Part shown: in pieces, positions 9,310-18,300 of the stretch
How positions within the stretch are numbered: position 1 is the first letter of the stretch
Layout of the letters: each line of letters opens with the position of its first letter
From: Flavobacteriaceae bacterium
Lineage (GTDB): Bacteria; Bacteroidota; Bacteroidia; Flavobacteriales; Flavobacteriaceae
Assembly: GCA_029243165.1 (NCBI GenBank)
Contig: JAQWSN010000020.1
Location: 1-39,414, forward strand
Length of the DNA stretch: 39,414 bases
Direction of reading: 5' to 3'
The notes under the pieces: generated by a model
What the model was told of the DNA's origin: nothing
Database searches by the model: none
Seen by the model: only the letters and a program-made list of their open reading frames with translations
Made by a program: the position numbers and the translations under genes

Positions 9310-10905
9310 ATGACAACTAAAACTGCAGAAATCCCTAAGGAATTTCATGTGAGCCCTTTTGTTTGTGATCGTTATTTAATTGACGGTGAATTAAAAACAT
9401 GGAAGGGAAATACAACAGAAGTTTATTCGACTATTCAAACTGTAAATAAAGCCGGTGAGACCGCATCTACCTTGTTGGGATCAATCCCCGATATGGAATC
9501 TCCAGATGCATTAGAGGCCTTAAAAGCAGCTGAAAAAGCCTTTCAAAGAGGTCAAGGTTTGTGGCCCACCATGCGCGTAGGAGAACGATTGAAATGCATG
9601 GAGACCTTTGTTGAAAAAATGAAGCTTCACAGAGAGGAAATTGTCAAACTTTTAATGTGGGAAATCTGTAAAAACAAATCCGACTCTTACAAGGAATTTG
9701 ACCGAACGGTTGACTACATCGTCGATACTATTGAGGCATACAAAAATTTAGATCGAAAAGGAGCTAAATTCGATAAGCAAGGCAGTGTGTATGCTCATAT
9801 CCGAAGAGGTCCTTTGGGTGTCGTCCTTTGTTTAGGACCTTACAATTATCCTTTAAATGAGACTTTCTGTTTATTGATCCCAGCAATTATTATGGGAAAT
9901 ACAGCCATTTTTAAACCTGCAAAACACGGAGTGCTCTTGATTGCTCCTTTGCTCAAAGCTTTTCAAGAAAGTTTTCCTCCCGGAGTGGTAAATATTTTAT
10001 TTGGAAGGGGACGTAAAATTGCGACCCCAATCATGCAAACCGGGAAGGTGGATGTACTGGCTTTAATCGGTCACAGTTCTTCAGCAGTTTCACTTCAAGA
10101 CGAACATCCCAACAAGAACAGATTGCGATTGGTGCTGGGTCTGGAAGCAAAAAATCCAGGAATTATTTTACCTGATGCAGATTTAGATCTTACCATTAAA
10201 GAATGCATCTCTGGAACTCTTTCCTACAACGGTCAACGGTGTACTGCCCTTAAAGTCCTTTATGTACATGAATCTATTGTAGATGAATTTAATCGTCGTT
10301 TTTCAAAAGCAGTTGATGAACTCAAGTTTGGAATGCCTTGGGAAGATACCTTTCTTACTCCTTTACCCGAGCCTAGCAAACCCGACTACATTTTGGAACT
10401 CATTGAGGATGCTAAAGCTAAGGGAGCTAAAGTCCTAAACAAAAAAGGAGGTGAAAAGACCGAAAATTACACTTTCCCTGCTGTTTTGTACCCCGTAACT
10501 GAAGAAATGAAAGTGTATCAGGAAGAACAATTTGGTCCTGTAATTCCAATCGTTTCATACAAAGAAATAGACGAACCCTTGGATGCAATGGCAGCCTCTG
10601 AATACGGACAGCAAGTCAGTTTGTTTGGTCGTGACATTCGAAAAATTGGTCCACTTATCGATACTTTGGCGAACTTGGTGTGTCGTGTTAATCTGAATTC
10701 TGCCTGTCAGCGTGGTCCTGATGTGTACCCTTTTACGGGTAGAAAAAATTCCGCAGTGAGTACTTTAAGTGTTTACGATGCTTTGCGTTCGTTCTCCATT
10801 CGAACCTTTGTAGCTTCAAAAGATACCGCTTACAACAAGGAAATTTTAGAAAGTTTATTGAATTCAGAAACTTCAAATTTTGTTTCTACAGAGTATTTAC
10901 TGTAA
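9310..10905 (+). CDS. gapN: NADP-dependent non-phosphorylating glyceraldehyde-3-phosphate dehydrogenase
   Basis: Predicted to oxidise glyceraldehyde-3-phosphate directly to 3-phosphoglycerate with NADP, giving NADPH without ATP. Aldehyde dehydrogenase fold, 531 aa. The catalytic Cys is in [12 protein letters not shown], the GapN-type form of the ALDH Cys motif, and the N-terminal half has [18 protein letters not shown]. The general-base Glu lies in [17 protein letters not shown]. The C-terminal [19 protein letters not shown] also fits GapN rather than generic ALDHs. It lies 24 nt after ilvA on the same strand, so it may be a distal member of that operon; a supply of NADPH for IlvC is a plausible but unproven link. 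No exact -7 box is seen in the gap. Confidence 0.85.
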   Translation: MTTKTAEIPKEFHVSPFVCDRYLIDGELKTWKGNTTEVYSTIQTVNKAGETASTLLGSIPDMESPDALEALKAAEKAFQRGQGLWPTMRVGERLKCMETFVEKMKLHREEIVKLLMWEICKNKSDSYKEFDRTVDYIVDTIEAYKNLDRKGAKFDKQGSVYAHIRRGPLGVVLCLGPYNYPLNETFCLLIPAIIMGNTAIFKPAKHGVLLIAPLLKAFQESFPPGVVNILFGRGRKIATPIMQTGKVDVLALIGHSSSAVSLQDEHPNKNRLRLVLGLEAKNPGIILPDADLDLTIKECISGTLSYNGQRCTALKVLYVHESIVDEFNRRFSKAVDELKFGMPWEDTFLTPLPEPSKPDYILELIEDAKAKGAKVLNKKGGEKTENYTFPAVLYPVTEEMKVYQEEQFGPVIPIVSYKEIDEPLDAMAASEYGQQVSLFGRDIRKIGPLIDTLANLVCRVNLNSACQRGPDVYPFTGRKNSAVSTLSVYDALRSFSIRTFVASKDTAYNKEILESLLNSETSNFVSTEYLL

Positions 10906-10968
10906 ACCGTTTTTATTTGAACCCGATTCATCAATAGATTTTTTGGCTTTAATAAATGAAATAGAATC

Positions 10969-11676
10969 ATGAATACAATTTTACGTTTGCCTCCGCTATT
11001 GCTATGGGCCTGCTTGGCCGTACTGACTTCTTGCGCATCATTAAAAAAATACGATGCCAAAGACCGTGCTTGGGCACTTCCCGAGATTGAAGCCTTTGAA
11101 GTTCTGGACTCCACTACTGACTATCCTGATGATGCCATCCTCTTTGTTGGGAGTTCCAGCATCCGACTCTGGAAAAGTCTTGAAAAGGATATGGCACCTT
11201 ATCCGGTTATTCAACGTGGCTATGGAGGAGCGCATTTTAGAGATATGGTATTTTTTACCGAACGCATTTTAGCCGATCATAAACTCAGTATGGTGGTCTG
11301 TTTTGTAGCAAACGACATTCGAGGTTCTTCTCAGGATGGAACCCCAAAAGAAGTTTTACGCTTATTTAAAAATTTTGTAGAACAAGTTCGGGAAAAACAT
11401 CCTACCCTTCCCATCCTCCAAATTTCAGTAACGCCTACTCTGAGTCGTTGGGAACATTGGACTGAAATCAAAAAGTTGAATGAACTCATAAAGGCACATT
11501 GCGAAAAAACGGACAATTTATTTTTTGTGGATACCACCCCCACCTTTTTAAACGCAGAAGGACAGCCCAAACCGGAATGGTTTATCAAGGATCAGTTACA
11601 CCTCAATGCCAAGGGTTACGAAGTCTGGAACAGCCTGATTAGACCCGAAATTGAACGAGTTAAGGCTTTGGAGTAG
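10969..11676 (+). CDS. SGNH/GDSL-type hydrolase lipoprotein
   Basis: Predicted exported esterase or lipase-like hydrolase, 235 aa. A signal peptide with lipobox LTSC ends at about residue 22, so it is a lipoprotein. The catalytic Ser block reads FVGSSSIRLWKSL, with GSS in place of GDS. Block II is RGYGGAHFRDMV, block III has FVANDIRGSS, and block V is DQLHLNAKGYEVW with the Asp and His of the catalytic set. The substrate is unknown; many Bacteroidota members act on acetylated glycans or lipids. A decayed copy of its last third lies 600 bp downstream. The 63 bp gap after gapN has no exact -7 box. Confidence 0.8.
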   Translation: MNTILRLPPLLLWACLAVLTSCASLKKYDAKDRAWALPEIEAFEVLDSTTDYPDDAILFVGSSSIRLWKSLEKDMAPYPVIQRGYGGAHFRDMVFFTERILADHKLSMVVCFVANDIRGSSQDGTPKEVLRLFKNFVEQVREKHPTLPILQISVTPTLSRWEHWTEIKKLNELIKAHCEKTDNLFFVDTTPTFLNAEGQPKPEWFIKDQLHLNAKGYEVWNSLIRPEIERVKALE

Positions 11677-11751
11677 GGTTTTTAAACCGAGCGATTAGTG
11701 CTTTTGCCAAAACACCCGAAGTAGCCGACTTGGGAGCTGTAAAAAGCGAAT
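11677..11751 (+). pseudogene. Orphan coding tail after the SGNH gene
   Basis: In a frame different from the SGNH gene, this segment reads FLNRAISAFAKTPEVADL, then GAVKSE and TAA. The composition looks like a real protein C-terminus rather than spacer, and the perfect 38 bp palindrome begins immediately after the TAA, as a terminator would after a gene. There is no room for a start: the frame closes at a TAA inside the SGNH 3' end. I read it as the surviving 3' end of a gene whose body was removed when the SGNH region was rearranged. I do not recognise the family. Confidence 0.35.
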
Positions 11752-11789
11752 AAAAATTAAATACTTATTTAAATAAGTATTTAATTTTT
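11752..11789. terminator. Perfect 38 bp AT-rich palindrome, probable bidirectional terminator
   Basis: Positions 11752-11770 are the exact reverse complement of 11771-11789, with no central spacer. One arm is AAAAATTAAATACTTATTT, so each end is an A or T run, which gives a hairpin followed by U residues on either strand. It directly follows the TAA of the orphan coding tail. It contains a single G:C pair. A transcription terminator is the most likely role; a protein-binding palindrome or recombination hotspot is the alternative. Confidence 0.6.
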
Positions 11790-11804
11790 TACCCTAAAAT
11801 TCAC

Positions 11805-11827
11805 TTCATTCGTAACTAACAGTCTTT
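11805..11827 (+). repeat. Left 23 bp direct repeat
   Basis: This 23 bp sequence, containing GTAACTAACAGTCTTT, recurs at 12054-12076 with one C/T difference (position 7). The copies are 249 bp apart and bracket the palindromic block at 11828-12053. Confidence 0.75.
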
Positions 11828-12053
11828 TTTTTATGTTGAACTAAGTTTAAATACTTGGCTGAGTTCATTTTTTTCTTGATAAAAAAACGAACCAAAAAAA
11901 TCAAGACCGGCATAAAATAAACTAAAAATGCAGTCCTTTTCCCTAAAAGAAAACGAACTCGCTCGCAAGGCGACCTCAAACATGTTTTCTTTCTTAAAGG
12001 GAAAAACCCTGATCTTCTTTACGTTAATTTTATGTAGGCCCTTTGGAGCTGTT
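11828..12053. repeat. Large imperfect palindromic element between direct repeats
   Basis: No convincing gene. Nested inverted repeats share one centre near 11970: CATAAAAT (11911-11918) with ATTTTATG (12027-12034); TTTTCCC (11937-11943) with GGGAAAA (11999-12005); AAAGAAAAC (11946-11954) with GTTTTCTTT (11984-11992); and an inner TCGC/GCGA stem (11963-11973). A second hairpin, TCTTGAT (11874-11880) with ATCAAGA (11900-11906), lies on the left flank. The layout resembles a non-coding palindromic repeat element. A 75-codon minus-strand frame across it (11831-12058) looks accidental. Copy number in the genome cannot be judged from this window. Confidence 0.55.
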
Positions 12054-12076
12054 TTCATTTGTAACTAACAGTCTTT
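12054..12076 (+). repeat. Right 23 bp direct repeat
   Basis: Second copy of the repeat at 11805-11827, 22 of 23 positions identical. The decayed SGNH fragment begins at the very next base, so this repeat marks a rearrangement breakpoint. Confidence 0.75.
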
Positions 12077-12293
12077 CAAATTTCGGGAATGCCTACTCTG
12101 AGTCGTTTGGAGAACATAGTAAAAAAACGGACAAGTTACTCTTTGTGGATACCACCCCCACCTTTTTGAACGCAAAAGAAAAGCCCAAGCCGGAATGGTT
12201 TATCAAGGATCAGCTACAGCTTAATGCCAAGGTTACAAAGTTTTGAACAGCCTGATCAGACCCGAAATAGATTGAGTTAAGGCTTTGGAGTAG
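12077..12293 (+). pseudogene. Truncated, decayed duplicate of the SGNH hydrolase 3' end
   Basis: Nucleotide similarity to 11419-11676 is obvious; for example FVDTTPTFLNA and KPEWFIKDQL are retained. Only the last third of the gene is present. About 40 bp after the ACTCTGAGTCGTT stretch is missing. The catalytic block V reads DQLQLN instead of DQLHLN, so the catalytic His is lost. A one-base deletion after AATGCCAAG shifts the frame to an early stop at 12244-12246. The final 17 bases (12277-12293), still similar to the SGNH tail and its TAG, are read antisense as the last codons of the convergent methyltransferase gene. Confidence 0.85.
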
Positions 12294-12900
12294 ATTTTTT
12301 TTCAAATCGTGAGAAAATAAACTCTTGATTTGTTTTGAAAGGGGTAGTGTGAGAAACTTCTTTGCATTCCAGTTGATCGTAATGATTAGTGAAAAGTGCA
12401 GCAAATCTTTCACAATCATATTGTGTAATTGGGAGCCCACTACATTTTAAAGGACCAAAAGTAGAAAAGGCACCAAGTACCAAATGTTTTGCATTTGATT
12501 GGAAAAGGAGTTGATGATATTTTTCTATTGCATTTGGTTCGGTCAAAAAGTGAAAGCAAGCACGGTCATGCCAAAGCGCATAATCTTCTTCGGCTTTGAA
12601 GTCCAGTATGTCACTTTCTATCCACTTAACTTTTCTAGCAAGATCGCCCAGTCGATCTTTTGCTCGCTGCAGTGCTTTTCCCGAAATGTCCAAAACCGTC
12701 AGATTTGTAAAACTTAGATTTAAGAGGGCATCGACTAGCAAACTGTCACCACCTCCAATATCAATAATAGGTGCGTTTTTATTCAGTTTGAAGGACTGGA
12801 TTAACCCCACAGATGTTTGTGGGTATGCTTCAGTCCAACTAACTTGATCAGGAGTTTTATTTTGAAAAACGTCTTCCCAATGTTGTTTTTTAGAATTCAT
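12277..12900 (-). CDS. Class I SAM-dependent methyltransferase
   Basis: Predicted small-molecule methyltransferase, 207 aa, cytoplasmic. SAM-binding motif I is PIIDIGGGDSLLVDALL (about residues 40-60). The acidic motif II is LTVLDISGKAL and motif III is VKWIESDILDF. ALWHDRACFHFLT is a motif shared with a Bacteroidota branch often found as single-domain methyltransferases. The start at 12900 (MNSKKQHWEDVF) lies 1 nt after the glycosyltransferase stop; an ATG at 12915 overlapping that gene is less likely. The last residues, TPKP, and the stop are encoded by the antisense of the SGNH pseudogene tail. The substrate is unknown. Confidence 0.82.
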   Translation of the reverse strand: MNSKKQHWEDVFQNKTPDQVSWTEAYPQTSVGLIQSFKLNKNAPIIDIGGGDSLLVDALLNLSFTNLTVLDISGKALQRAKDRLGDLARKVKWIESDILDFKAEEDYALWHDRACFHFLTEPNAIEKYHQLLFQSNAKHLVLGAFSTFGPLKCSGLPITQYDCERFAALFTNHYDQLECKEVSHTTPFKTNQEFIFSRFEKKSTPKP

Positions 12901-12901
12901 A

Positions 12902-14038
12902 TCAAAGAGTGTCAATAAAGTTACCCCATTCTTTTACCCATTGTGACCAACGGTATTTGGGGAGGGATTTGTCTAAATTTTCAAGGGCTTTTTGGGAGGT
13001 CTTTTTTTCAAGTAAACTTGAAATACCTTGGGCTATGGATTTCGGATTTTTTGGAACACAAATTCCTGTTCCGTCTTTTTTGATTGGGGTATTCAGCCCT
13101 TCAATATCGGAAACCAGCAAGGGTGTTTTGTAAAAATAGGCTAGGGGAGTCACACCGCTTTGGGTGGCGGTATGATAGGTTTGTGCTACAAGGTCAGCAG
13201 CCGAGAAGAGGTGCTGAATTTCTTTTTCAGATTTAAATTCAAAATCAAATTCGATTGCATTTTCAAGCCCGAGTTGCGCCACTAAATTTGTGTATTTTTT
13301 AGGATTTTCATAGCATTCTCCTACCACTTTGAGCAGGACGTTTTGTGTGTTTAGTTCTTTTTCTGCAAAAGCACGGATCAGCAGTTCCAAGCCTTTGTAT
13401 TTTCGAATTAACCCAAAAAACAAGACGATGGATGAATCGGTATTCCAGCCTAATTTTTTTCGGGCTTCAGACTTTGAAAGGGGGGGGAGCAAATGGGTGT
13501 TAATGGGGTGAAACCCTTCCCATATCGGAACCCGATACAACTTTTTAATTTGAAAAGCGACTCCGGAAGACAAGGTGGTAAATGCATCCATTGGTTTGCC
13601 AAAATACCGATTTAGGGCAGTGTCCCAAAACCGTCTTTCGTGAGGAATCCAGTTGTCTACTAGGGTAATTTTTTTAATTTTTGAGTGCGAATTTTTGGCA
13701 ATCCACCCGTAAACAGGAGCCAAAAAAGGAGTGTAATAACGAAAAATTAAATTTTTTGGATTGAGCTGATCAATTTGACGTACTACCTTAGCCCAAAGAA
13801 ACGGATTGTACGCATGGATAGATGCTACAACTTCAAAAGGGAATGTTTGTTTTTGTTCTTTTTTTTGAGTTTTTCCAGGGAATAAGATTTTTGGGTACAA
13901 CTTTGTGAAGGTCATCAACAGTACTTTTTTTCCCATCTGGTGAAGATGCAAAGCCAATTCGTGTTGGGTATCTGCAATCCCGCCTCTAAAAGGTGTGGCA
14001 GGACCAATAATAAGGTAATCAAGCTTTTGTTCGGACAT
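12902..14038 (-). CDS. Glycosyltransferase family 4 protein
   Basis: Predicted GT-B retaining glycosyltransferase, 378 aa, using a nucleotide sugar. The N-terminal acceptor domain starts LDYLIIGPATPFRGGIADTQ, including the Gly-rich loop seen in GT4 enzymes. The C-terminal donor domain (about residues 195-370) has SSIVLFFGLIRKYKGLELLI, VVGECYEN and the nucleotide-sugar region TQSGVTPLAYFYKTPLLVSD. There is no signal peptide, so it acts on the cytoplasmic face. It starts at the base next to the stop of the upstream hydroxylase and ends 1 nt before the methyltransferase, so the three are one transcription unit. Donor and acceptor are unknown. Confidence 0.85.
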   Translation of the reverse strand: MSEQKLDYLIIGPATPFRGGIADTQHELALHLHQMGKKVLLMTFTKLYPKILFPGKTQKKEQKQTFPFEVVASIHAYNPFLWAKVVRQIDQLNPKNLIFRYYTPFLAPVYGWIAKNSHSKIKKITLVDNWIPHERRFWDTALNRYFGKPMDAFTTLSSGVAFQIKKLYRVPIWEGFHPINTHLLPPLSKSEARKKLGWNTDSSIVLFFGLIRKYKGLELLIRAFAEKELNTQNVLLKVVGECYENPKKYTNLVAQLGLENAIEFDFEFKSEKEIQHLFSAADLVAQTYHTATQSGVTPLAYFYKTPLLVSDIEGLNTPIKKDGTGICVPKNPKSIAQGISSLLEKKTSQKALENLDKSLPKYRWSQWVKEWGNFIDTL

Positions 14039-15295
14039 TTAATTGAGAACTAAACTTCGGTTTGGTGCTTGTTTTAGGGCCCACAATCCAATTCCAAGTG
14101 TTGCCGTAAAATAAAACAAGAGTATTGCAAAGCTCAGTGGATAGCGTTCCATGAGGAATTGATGTTGTGAAAGACTCAAGAATATGAGACCAGTGAATCC
14201 TCTTACAAGTTCAAAAAGGGGTGCCCAAGAATAAAAATCCATCAATGCTGTAAATCCAAAAACGGAGAGCATGAGCAAAAGTCCGTAGCTGAGTTGGAAG
14301 CTGGTGTCTAATTGATCAAAACGTCCGAGCAAAAAGAGTAGTATGTAAACCAATAGGATGAAGTGAAAGAGGGCGATTCCTTTCCAGTTGTTGTTGTATT
14401 TTGGATTGTATCTAAGCGAAGGCATCGTTTCTCTGGATACCAGCGGAAATCGATCCACAACATCTTGGGGTCTCCAGCCCGTAGGCATGAACCATATTTT
14501 TAATTTGCTGCCCCAGTCTTTGGTGTGCCATGCGTCTCGTATGAGTAGCCAAAAATGTTGAAAATTGATCCAAACAGGATTCCAGCTTTGAACCGGTTTT
14601 AGCGTACCGTAGATCGGCGGTTCGGAATCGAGTTCTTCTTGAAAAGTTCCAAATATCCGATCCCAAACACAAAAAATTGCTGCCAGATTTTTGTCGATGT
14701 AAATGGGATTGATGGCATGATGTACTCGATGCTGTGAAGGCGTTACTAATAGGTATTCTAAAAAGCCCAATTTTCCAATATGTCGTGTATGATACCAAAA
14801 CTGAGCAAACAAATGTAAGGGGCTTAGTGTCAGGATAATTTCTGTGGGAACTCCTAAGAAAGCTGCAGGAATGAGGAAAAGCGCACTGAATCCGATGAGA
14901 TTGGAAATGCTTTGCCTAAGCGCACAAGCTAAATTGAATTCTTCACTGCTGTGGTGAATGATGTGTTGGTTCCAAAAAATATTGATTTTATGATTGAGTC
15001 TATGAATCCAATAAGAAGCAAAATCAATAGCCACAAAGGCTACCACATAAATCGCAAGTGTGGATTCCATTTGAATTAAACTCAAATGCTCGAGTAAAAA
15101 AGGATAGGAAATTAGGATCAGCCCCAGCCCCAGAACGTCTTTGATGACGTTGGTCATTCCAGAACTCAGACTTGCTAGAGTATCCATCAAAGAATAAGTC
15201 TGTTTTTGGGTAAAATGCCCGTAAGCAATTTCAATGAGTACAAGTACAAAAAACCCAGGAATTGCCCATAAAAGAACTGCAGCATATGCCTCCAT
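14039..15295 (-). CDS. Sterol desaturase/fatty acid hydroxylase superfamily membrane protein
   Basis: Predicted di-iron membrane oxygenase, 418 aa with multiple hydrophobic spans. The His clusters are in place: HRLNH (residues 98-102), HIIHH (111-115) and HRVHH (189-193). The C-terminal third adds several more membrane helices, a layout also seen in alkylglycerol-monooxygenase-like proteins. It leads a tightly packed set with a glycosyltransferase and a methyltransferase, which suggests modification of a membrane lipid or lipid-linked sugar (inference). It begins 29 nt after secA on the same strand and may be read through from it. Confidence 0.85.
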   Translation of the reverse strand: MEAYAAVLLWAIPGFFVLVLIEIAYGHFTQKQTYSLMDTLASLSSGMTNVIKDVLGLGLILISYPFLLEHLSLIQMESTLAIYVVAFVAIDFASYWIHRLNHKINIFWNQHIIHHSSEEFNLACALRQSISNLIGFSALFLIPAAFLGVPTEIILTLSPLHLFAQFWYHTRHIGKLGFLEYLLVTPSQHRVHHAINPIYIDKNLAAIFCVWDRIFGTFQEELDSEPPIYGTLKPVQSWNPVWINFQHFWLLIRDAWHTKDWGSKLKIWFMPTGWRPQDVVDRFPLVSRETMPSLRYNPKYNNNWKGIALFHFILLVYILLFLLGRFDQLDTSFQLSYGLLLMLSVFGFTALMDFYSWAPLFELVRGFTGLIFLSLSQHQFLMERYPLSFAILLFYFTATLGIGLWALKQAPNRSLVLN

Positions 15296-15324
15296 ACTCT
15301 AATCTTTGAGCTAAAGTTAATAAT

Positions 15325-18300
15325 TTAGGAACTAATGACCCAACTTCCTTGTTTGATGAGCGGTTCTGCTTGTTTGAATTTTACCGTTTTGGTTTCTCCA
15401 GTAGCAACATTTTTGATGGTGACTTTTTCATTACGTCCAATTTTAGGCTGTTCCCTAACAATGGTGTCAATTGTTTGTCGTTGTTGCTGACTGGCACCGG
15501 CACCCACTTGTCTATTTCGTTGTGCCATTTCTTCGGTGTTCAAAACTTCATCTTTGGAGATGTTGAGTTTTTCTTTAGATCTAGGGCGCTTTGCTTCTTG
15601 AATATTGGATGGATTTTGACTGGGTAAACTTCCTTTGATTAAGAAAGAAAGCACTTCCTTATTCAATTTGTTCAGCATGGATTTGAAGAGTTCAAAGGCT
15701 TCAAATTTGTAGATCAAAAGCGGATCTTTTTGTTCGTGAACGGCGAGCTGGACGGATTGTTTGAGTTCATCCATTTTTCTCAAGTGAACTTTCCAGGCGT
15801 CGTCAATCAGTGCAAGTGTAATATTTCGTTCAAAATCGTCAATCAGATTCTTACCCTTAGATTCGTATGCTTCCTTTAAATTGGTGACTACATTTAAAGA
15901 TTTGACACCGTCAGTGAAGGGTACAACAATTCGTTCAAAACTGTTCCCCGGACGTTCGATAACTTCTTTGATTACAGGGTAGGCTTGTTGTGCATTTTGA
16001 AGTTGTTTTTCTTCGTAGTGATTTAGTAATGCCTCGTAAAGTTTTGGGATTAATTCGTCCTCTGTTTGCTCATTAAATTCGTCTGCTGACAGGGGCGCTG
16101 TCATGGAAAAATTACTGATGATTTCAAATTCAAAATTTTTGTAGTCGTTGGATGCTTTGTTGTTGAGAACGATTTCTTCGCAAGTATCATAAAGCATGTT
16201 GAGGACGTCCAGCTTAAGTCGTGATCCCTCAAGGGCATGCTTTCTTCTTTTGTAAATCACCTCTCTTTGGGCACTCATTACGTCATCGTATTCCAACAGG
16301 CGTTTACGAATTCCAAAATTGTTTTCTTCTACTTTTTTTTGTGCTCGTTCTATTGATTTGGTCATCATGGAGTGCTGAATCACTTCTCCATCTTCGAGTC
16401 CCATACGGTCCATTACTTTGGCAACTCTGTCGGAACCGAACAAGCGCATAAGGTTGTCTTCTAATGAAACATAAAATTGTGAGCTTCCCGGATCTCCTTG
16501 ACGTCCGGATCGTCCTCTAAGCTGGCGGTCAACCCGTCTAGAGTCATGCCGTTCTGTTCCAATAATTGCCAAACCTCCTGCATCTTTAACAACTTGTGAA
16601 AGTTTGATGTCGGTTCCCCGTCCTGCCATATTGGTTGCAATGGTGACGACTCCCGGGTTTCCTGCTTCGGCTACAATGTCAGCTTCCTTTTTATGCATTT
16701 TAGCATTGAGGACATTGTGCTTTATTTTTCGAATGTTGAGCATTTTACTCAGCAATTCTGAGATCTCTACCGAAGTAGTACCGATAAGTATGGGTCTGCC
16801 TGCCAGAGAAAGTTCAGTTACCTTTTCAATCACAGCATTGTATTTTTCTCTTTTGGTTTTGTAGATAAGATCGTCTTCATCTTTTCTAGCTATGGGTCGG
16901 TTTGTAGGAATTTCAATCACATCCAATTCATAAATTTCCCAAAATTCTCCTGCTTCGGTAACAGCAGTTCCCGTCATTCCAGAAAGTTTTGCATACATTC
17001 TGAAGTAATTCTGTAAAGTGATGGTTGCATAAGTTTGGGTTGCGGCCTCAATTTTTACATTTTCTTTAGCTTCAATGGCTTGATGCAATCCGTCCGAATA
17101 ACGTCGGCCTTCCATAATCCTACCCGTTTGTTCGTCAACAATTTTCACTTTGTTGTCCATCAGTACATACTCTACGTCTTTTTCAAACAAAGTGTAGGCT
17201 TTCAGTAGCTGATTCATACTGTGAATGCGTTCACTTTTGATATCAAATTCTTTAAAAAGGGCTTCTTTCTCTTGAGCTTCCTTTTTTGGGTCTAAGGTTT
17301 GGGCTTCGATTTTAGCGATTTCACCTCCAATTTCTGCGAGGACAAAAAAGTTTTTATCCTCATTCCCTTCCGAAAGCATTTCAATTCCCTTTTCGGTAAG
17401 GTCAATCTGATTGTTTTTTTCATCAATAACAAAATAGAGTGCTTCGTCAATTTTGTGCATTTCTCTATTATTGTCCTGCATGTAGGTATTTTCTGTCTTT
17501 TGGAGCAACTGTTTCACTCCTTCTTCACTTAGGAATTTGATGAGTGCTTTATTTTTAGGCAGGCCTCTGAACACTCTAAGCAACAAAATTCCTCCTTCTT
17601 CGAGATTTCCAGCTTTGATTGTGGCTTTTGCTTCAGCGAGTACACTCGTAAGCAATCCTTTTTGTTTTGTCACCAAATTTCCTACTTTGGATTTAAGCGC
17701 ATCAAATTCATGACGATCTCCTTCAGGGGTAGGCCCTGAAATAATGAGGGGAGTCCTTGCATCATCGATCAATACCGAATCTACCTCATCCACTATGGCA
17801 TAATTATGTTTGCGCTGTACTAGGTCAGCGGAGGTATGCGCCATGTTGTCTCTGAGGTAATCAAAACCGAACTCGTTATTGGTACCGTAGGTAATATCGG
17901 CTTGATAGGCTTTTCTTCGTTCTTGACTATTAGGTGCATGATAATCGATGCAATCCACACTTAGGCCGTGAAATTCAAATAAGGGTGCCATCCACGCGCT
18001 GTCTCTTTTGGCGAGGTAATCATTAACGGTAACCAAATGCACTCCTTTACCCGTCAGGGCATTGAGGTACACGGGAAGTGTTGCTACGAGTGTTTTTCCT
18101 TCACCGGTTTGCATTTCTGCAATTTTTCCCTGGTGCAGGGCAATACCTCCAATGAGTTGTACATCGTAGTGAACCATATCCCAAGTAATGGGTTTACCTG
18201 CTGCGTCCCAAGAATTGGCCCAAAGCGCATGTTCACCTTTGAGCTGAATGTAAGGTTTGTCGTTTGCCAACTCTCGATCATTGGAATTGGCTGTCACTTC

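Noticed and set aside
11831-12058. 75-codon minus-strand frame within the palindromic block
   Set aside because: It spans the concentric inverted repeats, and its sequence (many Phe, Lys, Ser) follows from the AT-rich arms. No signal, motif or promoter supports it as a gene.
12043-12246. 67-codon plus-strand frame read as a small separate protein
   Set aside because: Its C-terminal part is the decayed SGNH copy and its N-terminal part is the direct repeat; it is a by-product of the rearrangement, not a gene.
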